A DNA stretch of 64,000 nucleotides from an uncultured Archangium sp. (lineage in GTDB: Bacteria > Myxococcota > Myxococcia > Myxococcales > Myxococcaceae). Shown in pieces: positions 45,290 to 57,453 of the stretch. How positions within the stretch are numbered: position 1 is the first letter of the stretch; each line of letters begins with the position of its first letter. The stretch covers positions 1-64,000 of the forward strand of contig CAIVGN010000031.1 in the NCBI GenBank assembly GCA_903905455.1. The letters run 5' to 3'. The notes under the pieces are model-generated. The model searched no databases. It was given only the letters and a program-made list of their open reading frames with translations, and was not told the origin of the DNA. Position numbers and translations under genes: made by a program.

Positions 45290-46681
45290 GTGAAGTCGCC
45301 GCCCCGCATCGCGTGGACCGAGCCCGGGCGCTGCGCGCTCGAGGCCCTGCTGTCGGCCGCGAACGGGCGGCGCACCTCGCGGGTGATGTCGTTCTCCCAG
45401 CTCGAAGCCTGTGCCGACGACGCCATCAAGAACGAACTCGGCATCGCGTGGCGCAGCGCGGGCGAGGCGACCGACGCGCGGGCGGTGACCACCCTCTGCC
45501 TGTGCGTCGCGAAGGACCGGGAGATCACCATCGGCGTCGCCGCGGCGCACGGGGCGGCGAACCCCTCGAGCGGTTGGGCCGATCTCCCGAGCTGGGACCG
45601 GTACCACGACGCGGCCAATGGCCCCCTCGCGCTGGCCTGGGCGGGGCGGCGCCGGGACGACCGCGTGTCCTTCGAGCTGGTGCGGGCCGAGCGCGTCGGT
45701 GCTTCCCGCGACGAGCTGCTCGCGCGCGTGCTGGCCGCCCCTGACGACGAGGGGGCACGCCTCGTCTACGCGGACATCCTGAGCGAGCAGGGGGACCCCC
45801 GGGGCGAGTTCATTCACGTGCAGTGTGCGCTGGCGCGAGGCAACGAGGCGCGCGACGAGCTCGAGGCCCGTCAACGCCAGTTGCTGCACGAGCACGGCGC
45901 GCAGTGGCTCTCGGTGTTGGGCCCCGAGGTGGGCCAGGTGCAGTTCGAGCGCGGCTTCGCGCAGACCGTCACCTTGCTCGACGCCCAGGGGTTGCCGCAG
46001 CTCTCGGCGTTCCTCGAGACCGAGCCCGTGCGTGCGCTCGTCGTCGCCTCGCCCCGACTGATCGACGCGGCGCGCCTGGGGGCGCTGGAGTGGCTCGAGC
46101 GACTGCGGTCCCTCGAGTTCACGACGCCCAGCGGACCGGGCAGCCTGAGCCGCGAGCAGGTGGAACGGCTGCTCGAGTCACGTCGGCTGCGGAAGCTCGA
46201 GCGGCTGGTGGTGTCCGGGCAGCGCATCGGCGACGCGGGCGCCACGGCGGTCTTCGAACAGGGGCCCTCGACCTTTCCGGCGCTGCGGAGCCTCGCCATC
46301 GAGAACGATCGACTCACGATCAAGAGCACCGCGGTGCTCGCGGCCGGCCGCTGGGCCAGCGCGCTCACCGAGCTCTCGCTGGCCGACAATCGGCTGGGGG
46401 CCGAAGGCGTGGTGCCGCTCGCCGAGGCCCGCAGCGTGAGCCGCCTCGACACCCTGGCCCTCGGCGGCGACCAACTGGGGAACGACGGCGCCTTCGTCCT
46501 CGCCCGGGCGCGGAGGTTCGAGTCGCTGAGCCACCTCGTGCTGCCGAGGAACCGGGTGGGCCCCGCGGGGCTCGAGGCGCTGCTCAACTCGGAGCCGCTG
46601 GGCGGGCTCGTTTCGCTCGACCTCGCCGGAAACCCGATCGGTGCGTCGGGCCGGGAGCGGCTCCGCGCGCGGTTCGGCTGA
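45290..46681 (+). CDS. Repeat-companion domain and leucine-rich-repeat protein
   Basis: A 463-residue protein. The first 130 residues are unrecognised. About 140-200 is a TIGR02996-type repeat-companion domain (LLARVLAAPDDEGARLVYAD, then QGDPRGEFIHVQ). From about 225 to the end there are RNI-type leucine-rich repeats (LTELSLADNRLGAEGVVPLA, LVSLDLAGNPIGASGRERL). These proteins are common in myxobacteria and planctomycetes and serve as protein-binding scaffolds. I prefer the GTG at 45290; another in-frame GTG lies nine bases upstream. It starts ten bases after the VWA gene and may be part of the same run. Confidence 0.75.
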   Translation: MKSPPRIAWTEPGRCALEALLSAANGRRTSRVMSFSQLEACADDAIKNELGIAWRSAGEATDARAVTTLCLCVAKDREITIGVAAAHGAANPSSGWADLPSWDRYHDAANGPLALAWAGRRRDDRVSFELVRAERVGASRDELLARVLAAPDDEGARLVYADILSEQGDPRGEFIHVQCALARGNEARDELEARQRQLLHEHGAQWLSVLGPEVGQVQFERGFAQTVTLLDAQGLPQLSAFLETEPVRALVVASPRLIDAARLGALEWLERLRSLEFTTPSGPGSLSREQVERLLESRRLRKLERLVVSGQRIGDAGATAVFEQGPSTFPALRSLAIENDRLTIKSTAVLAAGRWASALTELSLADNRLGAEGVVPLAEARSVSRLDTLALGGDQLGNDGAFVLARARRFESLSHLVLPRNRVGPAGLEALLNSEPLGGLVSLDLAGNPIGASGRERLRARFG

Positions 46682-46793
46682 GTCTCCCGCCGCGGACTCC
46701 CCGTCAGCCAACCAGCTCGATTGCTTGAGACGCGGCGTTGGCACGGCGCGCGCTCAGGGGCCCCGCGCCGATTCCCTTTTCCGCGGAGCTTCC

Positions 46794-49049
46794 ATGTCTC
46801 GAGTGCTGCTGTGCTTCACCGTGTTGATCGCCGCCGTGGGCTGTGGCCCCGAAGTCGATGCCGTCCAGGCGTGTCGCTTCGACGCCGATTGTCCCGGGAC
46901 GCTGGTCTGTCGCATGGAGATCTGTGTCGCGGCGGAGCCCCTGAAGCGCGCGGACGCGGGGACCCCTGACGCGGGCCAGGTGGTGCCCGATGCTGGGACG
47001 CCGGAAGCAGACGCGGGCGTCGACGCCGGTCTCCCCGACGCCGGAGTCGACGCTGGCTTCGACGCGGGCCTGCCCATGGCCGAGTTCGACGCGGGCGTCT
47101 GCGTGGCCCGGACCTGCGCTGCCGTGGGCGCGGCGTGCGGGATGGTCGACGACGGCTGTGGTCGGCCGCTCTCGTGCGGCGCCTGCAGCGGGCCCCAGAC
47201 GTGCGGCGCGGTGAGCCCCAACCAGTGCGGCTGCGTACCGAAGACCTGCGCCACGCTCGGCGCGACGTGCGGCACCAACCTCCCCGACGGCTGCGGGGGC
47301 ACCATCGCCTCGTGTGGCGCGATGCCGGACTGCGGTGGTGGGCAGTGGTCGTGCGATGCCTCGACGCACGCCTGCCGCTGCGCCCCGAAGTCGTGCACCG
47401 AGCTGGGCGCCACCTGCGGGCAGAACCTCGCCGATGGCTGCGGCGGGACGATCCCCTTCTGTGGGGCGGGCCTGAGCTGCGGCGGTGGCCAGCAGTACTG
47501 CGACACCTCGGCGAATCAGTGCCGCTGCCGCCCGAAGACTTGCGCGGATCTTGGTGCGACGTGCGGCACGAACCTCGCGGACGGCTGCGGCGGCGCCATC
47601 GCCTCGTGCGGCGTGGGTACCAACTGCGGCCAGTTCCAGTCGTGCGGGGCGCAGCTGCAGTGCGTGTGCAACAGCACCACCGATGCGCCTGACGATCTCT
47701 TCCAGGACACCAACTGCGATGGCATCGACGGCAACGCGAGCCTCTCGGTCTTCGTCTCCCCCTCCGGCAATGACGCGAGCAACGGCACGCAGGCTGCGCC
47801 GGTGCGGACGCTCGACCGGGCGCTCGCCCTGGCCAACGCCAGCACGCGCCCCCACATCTTGATCGCCGTCGGGGCGTACGTACCGTCGACCTCGTGGAAG
47901 TCGGGCGTGAGCCTGTTCGGCGGCTACGACGCGAGCTGGCAGCGCAGCGCGGCGGCGTCGAGCCGCGCGATGATCTCCACGTCGGGCGCGGGGTGGCTGA
48001 TCTCGGGCATCGCCAGCACCACCGTCTTCGAGCGGATCAACGTGGTGGGCGCGAACTCGACGAACCCGGCGCAGGCCGCGCAGGCGCTCCGCCTCGTGGG
48101 CACCGGGTCCCTGGTGTCGCTGCGCTTCATGAGCGTCAACTCCGGCAGCGGCGCGTCGGGCGTCCCCGGGGCCGTGGGTGGCAGCGGAACTCGAGGTAAC
48201 GCGGGCTTCGCCGGCGCCAACACCTCGGGCGGCATTGGTGGGCTCGCCGCGACTGCGGGGGGCTCCGGTGGAAATGGAGGGGCTGGGGGCTCCGGTTCGA
48301 CGCAGAACGGCGGCGCTGGCGGGCCCAACGGCGCTGGCGGCGCGGCCGGAGCCGCAGCGTGCACCGCCGCCGGCAGCACTCGCTCCGGAGGCAGCGGTGG
48401 AGCGGGCGCCGCCGGGAGGCAGGGCTCCAACGGCGCGGCCGGGTCGAGCGTGGTCGGCGTGGGCCTGGTCGACGCGAACGCATTGTGGATGCCGGTGTCG
48501 CTCGTCGGTGGCCAGGGCCAGGCGGCGAGCGGTGGCACGTCGGGGCTGGGCGGCGGCGGCGGTGGCATGGCGGCCTGCGCGGCGGACCAGTCGGCGGGCG
48601 CGGGTGGTGGTGGCGGCGGTGGCGCCGGCACCGGTGGCCTCGGCGGGAGCGGTGGTCAGTCCGGCAGCGCGTCGATCGCCTTGACGCTCATCGGGTCGAC
48701 GCCCGTTCTCGTCAGTGTGTCGTTGGCCACGGGCGCTGCCGGAAACGGGGCCCTGGGTGGTCTCGGCGGGACCGGAGGTGCGGGTGGGGCTGGTGGCGCC
48801 GCGGGCCAACCGGCGACCTACGTGAACTTCTTCTCGGTGACGATCACCGGAGGGGCGGGCGGCGCGGGCGGGGCCGGTGGCAACGGCGGGTTCGGCGGCA
48901 ACGGCGGTGCAGGTGCTCCGGGCTCGAACATCGGCATCTGGTGTTCGCAGCCGGGGTTCAGCACGGGCGTCGGCACCACCTTCTCGCTGGGGGCCGCGGG
49001 CACGGTGGGCTTCGACGTCGGGGCCCGCGCGCCAACCTGGGGCTGCTGA
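46794..49049 (+). CDS. Surface lipoprotein with Cys-rich repeats and Gly-rich tail
   Basis: A 751-residue exported lipoprotein. The signal peptide ends in AAVGC (Cys17). Residues 52-100 are an Asp-Ala-Gly-rich spacer. Residues 103-292 hold four Cys-rich repeats of about 45 residues (pattern TCA.LGATCG then LADGCGG). Residues 315-450 resemble a parallel beta-helix start domain (FVSPSGNDASNGTQAAPVRT). The rest to 751 is dominated by Gly-Gly-Ala/Asn-Gly runs like PE-PGRS proteins. It is probably a cell-surface or matrix protein. The ATG at 46794 is set by the signal peptide. Confidence 0.8.
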   Translation: MSRVLLCFTVLIAAVGCGPEVDAVQACRFDADCPGTLVCRMEICVAAEPLKRADAGTPDAGQVVPDAGTPEADAGVDAGLPDAGVDAGFDAGLPMAEFDAGVCVARTCAAVGAACGMVDDGCGRPLSCGACSGPQTCGAVSPNQCGCVPKTCATLGATCGTNLPDGCGGTIASCGAMPDCGGGQWSCDASTHACRCAPKSCTELGATCGQNLADGCGGTIPFCGAGLSCGGGQQYCDTSANQCRCRPKTCADLGATCGTNLADGCGGAIASCGVGTNCGQFQSCGAQLQCVCNSTTDAPDDLFQDTNCDGIDGNASLSVFVSPSGNDASNGTQAAPVRTLDRALALANASTRPHILIAVGAYVPSTSWKSGVSLFGGYDASWQRSAAASSRAMISTSGAGWLISGIASTTVFERINVVGANSTNPAQAAQALRLVGTGSLVSLRFMSVNSGSGASGVPGAVGGSGTRGNAGFAGANTSGGIGGLAATAGGSGGNGGAGGSGSTQNGGAGGPNGAGGAAGAAACTAAGSTRSGGSGGAGAAGRQGSNGAAGSSVVGVGLVDANALWMPVSLVGGQGQAASGGTSGLGGGGGGMAACAADQSAGAGGGGGGGAGTGGLGGSGGQSGSASIALTLIGSTPVLVSVSLATGAAGNGALGGLGGTGGAGGAGGAAGQPATYVNFFSVTITGGAGGAGGAGGNGGFGGNGGAGAPGSNIGIWCSQPGFSTGVGTTFSLGAAGTVGFDVGARAPTWGC
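47100..47669 (+). repeat. Four Cys-rich repeats in the surface lipoprotein
   Basis: Codons for residues 103-292 of the lipoprotein repeat the pattern C.PKTCA.LGATCG..LADGCGG..ASCG four times with 8-10 Cys each. The first copy is the most divergent. The copies are similar at DNA level. Confidence 0.8.
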
Positions 49050-49067
49050 AGGCGTAGGCTCCGGCGG

Positions 49068-49298
49068 GTGAAGCACCTGCTGGTGGTCCATCCCGATGAC
49101 TCCGTGGGAGCCGCATTGCCCAGCGTGCTCTCGGCCCGCCGGGATGGGCTGTCGTTTCACTTCGTCTCGTCGCTCGACGCGGCCCGTCCCGAGCGCGTCG
49201 CCGACCAGGTGTTCGAGGAGTTCGTGCCGCGGCAGCATCGCGCGATCCTTCGTGACGCCGTGGCGTGGTCGCGCGCGAGGCCCGAGTCGCCCTGGTAG
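49068..49298 (+). CDS. Small hypothetical protein
   Basis: A 76-residue frame starting GTG 18 bases after the lipoprotein gene. The N-terminus KHLLVVHPDDSVGAALPSVL looks like the first strand and helix of a receiver-type fold, but no phosphoacceptor site follows. There is no membrane segment. It could be a true small gene or a remnant. Confidence 0.4.
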   Translation: MKHLLVVHPDDSVGAALPSVLSARRDGLSFHFVSSLDAARPERVADQVFEEFVPRQHRAILRDAVAWSRARPESPW

Positions 49299-49361
49299 GC
49301 ATTCAGGACGCACCGCGTCGTTCCGTCAGTGTAGGGTGCCCGGCTTCGAAGGCCCCACGAC

Positions 49362-51428
49362 ATGAGCGACAACTTCATCGAAGAGATCGTCGAAGCGGAC
49401 AACACCAGCGGCAAGTGGAACGGCCGCGTGCACACCCGCTTCCCCCCGGAACCCAACGGCTACCTGCACGTCGGCCACGCCAAGAGCATCGTGCTCAACG
49501 CGGGCCTCGCGAGGAAGTACGGCGGCAAGTTCAACCTGCGCTTCGACGACACCAACCCTGCGAAAGAAGAGCAGGAATACGTCGACTCGATCATCAACGA
49601 CGTGAAGTGGCTGGGTGGCGACTTCGAGGGCCGGCTCTTCTACGCGTCGGACTACTTCGGCCAGATGTACACGTGGGCCGAGCAGCTCATCGAGAAGGGC
49701 AAGGCCTACGTCTGCGACCTGAACGCCGACGAGATGCGCGACTACCGCGGCACGCTCGACAAGCCCGGCCGCAACAGCCCGTTCCGTGATCGCGCGCCGG
49801 CGGAGAACCTCGACCTGTTCCGCCGCATGAAGGCGGGCGAGTTCGCGCCGGGGGCCAAGACGCTGCGCGCGAAGATCGACATGGGCTCGGGCAACATCAA
49901 CCTGCGCGACCCGGTGATGTACCGCATCATCAAGGAGCACCACCACCGCCAGGGCGACACGTGGTGCATCTACCCGTCCTACGACTGGGCCCACGGCAAC
50001 GAAGACAGCCTCGAGCAGATCACCCACTCGATCTGCACGCTGGAGTTCGAGAACCACCGGCCGCTCTACGACTGGTTCCTCAACGAGCTGGGGGTCTACC
50101 ACCCGCAGCAGATCGAGTTCGCCAAGCTGCAGCTGACGTACACCGTGCTCAGCAAGCGCAACCTGCTGCACCTGGTGAAGGAGAAGTACGTGCGCGGCTG
50201 GGACGACCCGCGCATGCCGACGCTCTCGGGCATGCGGCGCCGCGGCTACACCTCGGAGGCGCTGCGCGCGTTCTGTGACGAGATCGGCGTGACGAAGAAC
50301 GAGAGCGTGATCGACGTGGGCCGCCTGGAGAACGCGGTGCGCACCCACCTCAACGCCACGGCCACCCGCAAGATGGCGGTGCTCAACCCGCTCAAGGTGG
50401 TGCTCACCAACTACCCCGAGGGCCAGGTCGAGCAGATGGAGGTGGCGAACAACCCGGAAGATCCCGCCGCTGGCGTGCGCTCCGTGCCGTTCTCCCGCGA
50501 GCTGTACATCGAGCGCGACGACTTCATGGAAGAGCCCTCGAAGAAGTTCTTCCGGCTCGGGCCCGGCCGCGAGGTGCGCCTGCGTGGCGCGTACTTCGTG
50601 ACGTGCACCAACTTCATCAAGGGCGCCGACGGGCAGGTCACCGAGCTGCACTGCACCTACGACCCCGCGTCGAAGGGCGGCAACTCGCCTGACGGCCGCA
50701 AGGTCAAGGGCACCATGCACTGGGTGTCGGCGCCGCACGCCGTCACCGCCGAGGTGCGCCTCTTCGATCGGCTCTTCGCCGCGGAGTTCCCCGGCAAGGC
50801 CCACGAGGGCGTGGAGATGCCCTTCCTGAAGGACTTGAACGCGAAGTCTCTCGAGGTGGTGGGCAACGCGAAGCTCGAGCCGTCGCTGGGGCACGTGAAT
50901 CCCGGGGAGCGCTTCCAGTTCGAGCGCCTCGGCTACTTCACCGTCGACCTCGACGCGCGGGTGGGCGCGCAGGTGTTCAACCGCACCGTCGCCCTCAAGG
51001 ACGCGTGGGTGAAGGAGCAGGGGGCGGAAGAGGCGCCGGCGGCCCCGGTGGCAGCGCCGAAGGCGGCCAAGGCCGAGAAGAAGGTCGAGCCCGCCGCGCC
51101 GCCCGCGGAGATCGAGTTCGGCGACTTCACCAAGGTGCAGCTCAAGGCGGGCAGGGTGCTCGCGGCCGAGAAGGTGGAGAAGGCCGACAAGCTGCTCAAG
51201 TTGAGCGTCGATCTCGGGGAAGGCACGCCGCGCACCATCGTCTCGGGCATCGCCGAGGCGTTCGCGCCCGAGCAGTTGGTCGGCCGCAACGTGGTGGTGG
51301 TGGTCAACCTGAAGCCGCGCGCGCTCAAGGGCATCGAGTCCCGCGGCATGATCCTCGCCGCCGGCAGTGGCAAGGGCCTGCAGCTCATCAACCCCGGCGA
51401 CGTCGCGCCTGGCAGTGACGTGAAATGA
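49362..51428 (+). CDS. glnS: Glutaminyl-tRNA synthetase with C-terminal tRNA-binding domain
   Basis: A 688-residue class I synthetase. The N-terminal [16 protein letters not shown] carries the HIGH motif (HVGH), and [11 protein letters not shown] stands for KMSKS, both typical of GlnRS. A beta-barrel anticodon domain runs to about 545. A linker of Ala/Lys/Pro (about 550-585) leads to a C-terminal domain of about 100 residues ([40 protein letters not shown]) of the Trbp111/MetG C-terminal type. This addition is not part of standard GlnRS. Its presence means this organism charges Gln directly. Confidence 0.93.
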   Translation: MSDNFIEEIVEADNTSGKWNGRVHTRFPPEPNGYLHVGHAKSIVLNAGLARKYGGKFNLRFDDTNPAKEEQEYVDSIINDVKWLGGDFEGRLFYASDYFGQMYTWAEQLIEKGKAYVCDLNADEMRDYRGTLDKPGRNSPFRDRAPAENLDLFRRMKAGEFAPGAKTLRAKIDMGSGNINLRDPVMYRIIKEHHHRQGDTWCIYPSYDWAHGNEDSLEQITHSICTLEFENHRPLYDWFLNELGVYHPQQIEFAKLQLTYTVLSKRNLLHLVKEKYVRGWDDPRMPTLSGMRRRGYTSEALRAFCDEIGVTKNESVIDVGRLENAVRTHLNATATRKMAVLNPLKVVLTNYPEGQVEQMEVANNPEDPAAGVRSVPFSRELYIERDDFMEEPSKKFFRLGPGREVRLRGAYFVTCTNFIKGADGQVTELHCTYDPASKGGNSPDGRKVKGTMHWVSAPHAVTAEVRLFDRLFAAEFPGKAHEGVEMPFLKDLNAKSLEVVGNAKLEPSLGHVNPGERFQFERLGYFTVDLDARVGAQVFNRTVALKDAWVKEQGAEEAPAAPVAAPKAAKAEKKVEPAAPPAEIEFGDFTKVQLKAGRVLAAEKVEKADKLLKLSVDLGEGTPRTIVSGIAEAFAPEQLVGRNVVVVVNLKPRALKGIESRGMILAAGSGKGLQLINPGDVAPGSDVK

Positions 51429-51436
51429 GGAACTCC

Positions 51437-52308
51437 ATGGCGAAGCAGCTCATCAAGTGGTCCGTGCTCGGCGCGTTGCTCGCGAGCATCACCGCCCTGG
51501 CTGAGGAGCCGGGCGTGACGGCGGCCGAGTTCAAGCAGGACACCCGCGGCGTGTTCCTCCACGGCAGCTACGTGCTCGAGACCTGGGGCAAGGGCATCCC
51601 GCTCCAGCTGGGCGTGCAGTGGGCCGGCATTCGCAGCTTCGACGGGCGCAAGCACCTCTTCACCTTCGACGCGGCCGCGGCGCTGACCGCGGTCTACGGC
51701 GGCAACAGCAGCGAGCGCTTCTACCTGCTGGGCGGCAACCTGCGCGGGCTGGGCGAGTTCGGCCTGCGGCTCTCGCCGTCGCAGGACTTCAGCTTCTACG
51801 TGGGTGGCACCTTGTTGGTGAACGGCTCGGCGGCCGGCTCGCTCACCAAGCCGCTGACGCAGCTCAACCCGCTCGATGGCATCGCCGGCGTGTTCGGCGT
51901 CGGGGCGCTGCGGGCCAACGGCGGCATCAGCCTGCTGCAGGGCGAGCACGCACTGCTGGTGACGGCGTTCATCGGCGAGTCGCTGCGCCACCCCGGCAGC
52001 GCGCTGACCGGGCCGCTGTACACCGACCTGGGCCTGCGGGCGCAGTTCGACATCGTCAAGAGCTTCACCGCGGCGCTCGAGGGCTCGTGGGGCACGACGT
52101 TCGGCCGGGCCGACGCGGTCACGGGCTTCACCAACAACGGCACGCGCTACGAGGTGACGGCGTCGGTGCGCAAGCTCCTCGGCCGGGTGTGGATCGGCAT
52201 CGACGCTCAGCTGCACGGCACGGCGAACAGTTCGACCTCGAGCACCGCCAACTACGTCACCGCGACGCCGACCTTCGTCTCGGCCGGCGCGACCTTCGGA
52301 GTGTCCCT

Positions 52309-52312
<4 letters not shown>
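51437..52312 (+). CDS. Predicted outer-membrane protein
   Basis: A 291-residue exported protein. The ATG at 51437, nine bases after glnS and preceded by GAGGAA, starts a signal peptide (KQLIKWSVLGALLASITALAEE). The rest has amphipathic beta-strand patterns typical of a barrel (LHGSYVLETWGKGIPLQLGV, FSFYVGGTLLVNG) but ends in Leu, not an aromatic residue. An in-frame ATG at 51425 overlaps the glnS stop but is less favoured. The stop overlaps the phosphoesterase start (GTGA), so the two are coupled. Confidence 0.65.
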
Positions 52313-54635
<2,323 letters not shown>

Positions 54636-54699
54636 TGCACTTAGCGTCGCCGTAACTTGTTGACCTTCCGTTCCAAAAGAAAGTAGCGAGCCGCAATCC

Positions 54700-57453
54700 A
54701 TGGCATCCAAGCCTCTCGTGATCGTCGAGTCTCCGGCGAAAGCCAAGACGATCGGCCAGTTTCTCGGCTCGAATTTCAAAGTGATGGCCTCGGTGGGCCA
54801 TGTGGTCGATCTCCCGTCGAGCGGCTTGTGCGTCGACGTCGATAACGACTTCAAGCTCACCTACGAGGTGACCAAGAAGGAAGTGGTCCGCGATCTCAAG
54901 GAAGCCCTGAAGGGCGCCTCGGAGCTCTACCTGGCCACCGACGAAGACCGCGAAGGGGAGGCCATCGCCTACCATCTTCACGAGCAGCTCAAGCCCAAGG
55001 TGCCCGTCAAGCGCATGGTCTTCCACGAGATCACCAAGCGGGCGATCCAGGAGGCCGTGGAGAACGGGCGCGAGCTGAACATGGGCCTGGTCGACGCGCA
55101 GGAGACGCGGCGCACGCTCGACCGGCTCTACGGCTACGAGGTCTCGCCGGTGCTCTGGCGCAAGGTGAAGGGCGGGCTGTCGGCCGGGCGCGTGCAGTCG
55201 CCGGCCATTCGCCTCATCGTGCAGCGCGAGCTGGAGCGGATGAACTTCCGCTCGGTCACCTACTGGGACGTCTCGGCCAAGCACCCCACCAGCCCGGCCT
55301 TCGAGTCGGCGTTGTGGGCGGTGGACGGGCAGCGCGTCGCCACGGGCAAGGACTTCAGCGACAAGGGCGTGCTCGAGTCCGCGAACACCGCGTGGATCGA
55401 CGAGACCCGCGCCAAGGCCATCGCCGACGGACTCAAGGGTGAGTCGTTCAAGGTCAAGAGCCTCGAGACGCGGCCCTACCGCAGCTCGCCCAAGCCTCCC
55501 TTCATGACGTCCACCATGCAGCAGGAAGGTGGGCGCAAGCTGGGCATGAGCGCGCAGCAGGTGATGCGCGTGGCCCAGGGCCTCTACGAGCGCGGCTACA
55601 TCACGTACATGCGCACCGACTCCACGAGCCTCTCGGAGACGGCGCTCAACGCGGCGCGGACCCAGGTGCTGGAGCTGTTCGGCAAGCCGTTCCTCCCCGA
55701 CGCGCCGCGGCTCTACACGCGCAAGGTGAAGAACGCGCAGGAAGCCCACGAAGCCATCCGCCCCGCGGGCGAGGCGTTCCGGACGCCCACCGAGCTGTCG
55801 GGGGAGCTGGCCTCGGCGGAGCTCAAGCTCTACGAGCTGATCTGGAAGCGCACCCTGGCCAGCCAGATGAACGACGCCGAAGGCGAGACGGTCTCGCTCA
55901 AGCTCGAGGCGAAGACCAAGCAGGGGCAGTTGGTGGAGTTCAGCTCCTCGGGTCGCACCATCACCTTCCGTGGCTACCTCCAGGCCTACGTGGAAGGCAG
56001 CGACGACGCGGAGACCACCGACGACCAGGAGTCGCCGCTGCCCGTGCTCAAGCAGGGCGACGTGGTGCCGGTCACGGATCTCGAGGCGAAGGGTCACACC
56101 ACCTCGCCGCCGGCGCGCTTCACCGAAGCCTCGCTGGTCAAGAAGCTCGAAGAGCTCGGCATCGGCCGCCCGTCGACCTACGCGTCGATCATGGGGACGC
56201 TCCAGGCGAAGTACGTCTGGAAGAAGGGCCAGGCGCTCATCCCCAACTGGGAGGCGTTCGCCGTCGTGAAGTTGATGGAGAAGCACTTCGAGGACCTGGT
56301 GGACCTCAAGTTCACCGCCGAGATGGAAGGGGATCTCGACCAGATCGCCTCGGGTGAGCGCGAGAAGGTGCCGTACCTCAAGCAGTTCTACTGGGGCGAC
56401 AAGAAGCACCGCGGGCTCAAGAAGCTGGTCACCGAGAACATCGAGAACATCGACGCCGCGGAGATCAACTCGATCTACATCGGCGGCATCGAGACCGGGA
56501 TCATCGTCAAGCCGGGCCGCTACGGGCCGTACATCAAGCGCGGCGAAGACACGGTGTCGGTGCCCGACTCGCTGCCCCCCGACGAGGTGACGGTCGAGAA
56601 GGCGCTGCAGTTGCTGTCGGCCCCCAAGGGTGACGTGCCCGTGGGCCAGGACCCCGCCACCAGCCTGCCGGTGTACGTGAAGCAGGGCCGCTTCGGCCCC
56701 TACGTGCAGCTGGGCGAAGTGACGGACGACTCGAAGCCCAAGACGGCGTCGATCTTCAAGTCCATGAAGCCCGAAGAGGTGACGCTGGAGCAGGCGCTCG
56801 AGCTGCTCACCCTGCCGCGCGTGCTGGGCACCGCCGACGACGGCGAAGAGGTCAGCGCGCAGAACGGCCGCTACGGCCCGTACCTCACCAAGGGCAAGGA
56901 GAGCCGCAACCTCGGGGCGGAGAACGAGGCGAAGCTGCTGACCATCACCCTGCAGGAGGCGATGGAGATCTTCGCGCAGCCCAAGCAGTTCCGCGGTCGC
57001 GGCCAGGCGAAGCCCGTCACCGTGGTGGGCAAGGACCCCGCCAGCGGGAAGGACCTGGTGCTCAAGGAGGGTCGCTTCGGCTGGTACATCACCGACGGCG
57101 AGACCAACGCCTCGTTGCGCAAGGGTGACGAGCCCGCCGACCTCACCGTCGATCGCGCGCTCGAGCTGATGGCCCAGCGCCGCGAGTACATGGCGTCGCC
57201 CGAGGGCATCGCCAAGGCCCTGCAGCGCGGCGAGAAGAAGAAGAAGAAGCCGGTGAAGGCGAAGGCCAAGAAGAAGGCCGTCGCCGAGGTCAGCCAGACC
57301 GATACCGCCGAGAAGCCGGCCAAGGCCGCGAAGAAGAAGCCGGTGGCGAAGGCAGCGAAGGTCGTCAAGGCGGAGAAGGCCGAGAAGCCCGAGCCGAAGA
57401 AGAAGGCCGCGAAGAAGCCGGCGAAGGGCAAGGGCGCGGGGAAGACCGCGTGA
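54700..57453 (+). CDS. topA: DNA topoisomerase I
   Basis: A 917-residue type IA topoisomerase relaxing negative supercoils. The Toprim acidic region is ATDEDREGEAIAYHL, and the active-site Tyr lies in YITYMRTDSTSLS. Instead of the four-Cys zinc fingers of E. coli TopA, the C-terminal third carries several TopoI C-terminal repeats (GRYGPYIKRGE, GRFGPYVQLG, GRYGPYLTKG, GRFGWYITDG). It ends in a Lys/Ala/Pro-rich tail of about 75 residues (about 840-917) that should bind DNA. The stop overlaps the nrtR GTG. Confidence 0.96.
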   Translation: MASKPLVIVESPAKAKTIGQFLGSNFKVMASVGHVVDLPSSGLCVDVDNDFKLTYEVTKKEVVRDLKEALKGASELYLATDEDREGEAIAYHLHEQLKPKVPVKRMVFHEITKRAIQEAVENGRELNMGLVDAQETRRTLDRLYGYEVSPVLWRKVKGGLSAGRVQSPAIRLIVQRELERMNFRSVTYWDVSAKHPTSPAFESALWAVDGQRVATGKDFSDKGVLESANTAWIDETRAKAIADGLKGESFKVKSLETRPYRSSPKPPFMTSTMQQEGGRKLGMSAQQVMRVAQGLYERGYITYMRTDSTSLSETALNAARTQVLELFGKPFLPDAPRLYTRKVKNAQEAHEAIRPAGEAFRTPTELSGELASAELKLYELIWKRTLASQMNDAEGETVSLKLEAKTKQGQLVEFSSSGRTITFRGYLQAYVEGSDDAETTDDQESPLPVLKQGDVVPVTDLEAKGHTTSPPARFTEASLVKKLEELGIGRPSTYASIMGTLQAKYVWKKGQALIPNWEAFAVVKLMEKHFEDLVDLKFTAEMEGDLDQIASGEREKVPYLKQFYWGDKKHRGLKKLVTENIENIDAAEINSIYIGGIETGIIVKPGRYGPYIKRGEDTVSVPDSLPPDEVTVEKALQLLSAPKGDVPVGQDPATSLPVYVKQGRFGPYVQLGEVTDDSKPKTASIFKSMKPEEVTLEQALELLTLPRVLGTADDGEEVSAQNGRYGPYLTKGKESRNLGAENEAKLLTITLQEAMEIFAQPKQFRGRGQAKPVTVVGKDPASGKDLVLKEGRFGWYITDGETNASLRKGDEPADLTVDRALELMAQRREYMASPEGIAKALQRGEKKKKKPVKAKAKKKAVAEVSQTDTAEKPAKAAKKKPVAKAAKVVKAEKAEKPEPKKKAAKKPAKGKGAGKTA

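Noticed and set aside
47100-49049. Gly-rich and Cys-rich repeats as a CRISPR or mobile element
   Set aside because: The repeats are in frame, coding and diverged; there are no uniform spacers or terminal inverted repeats.
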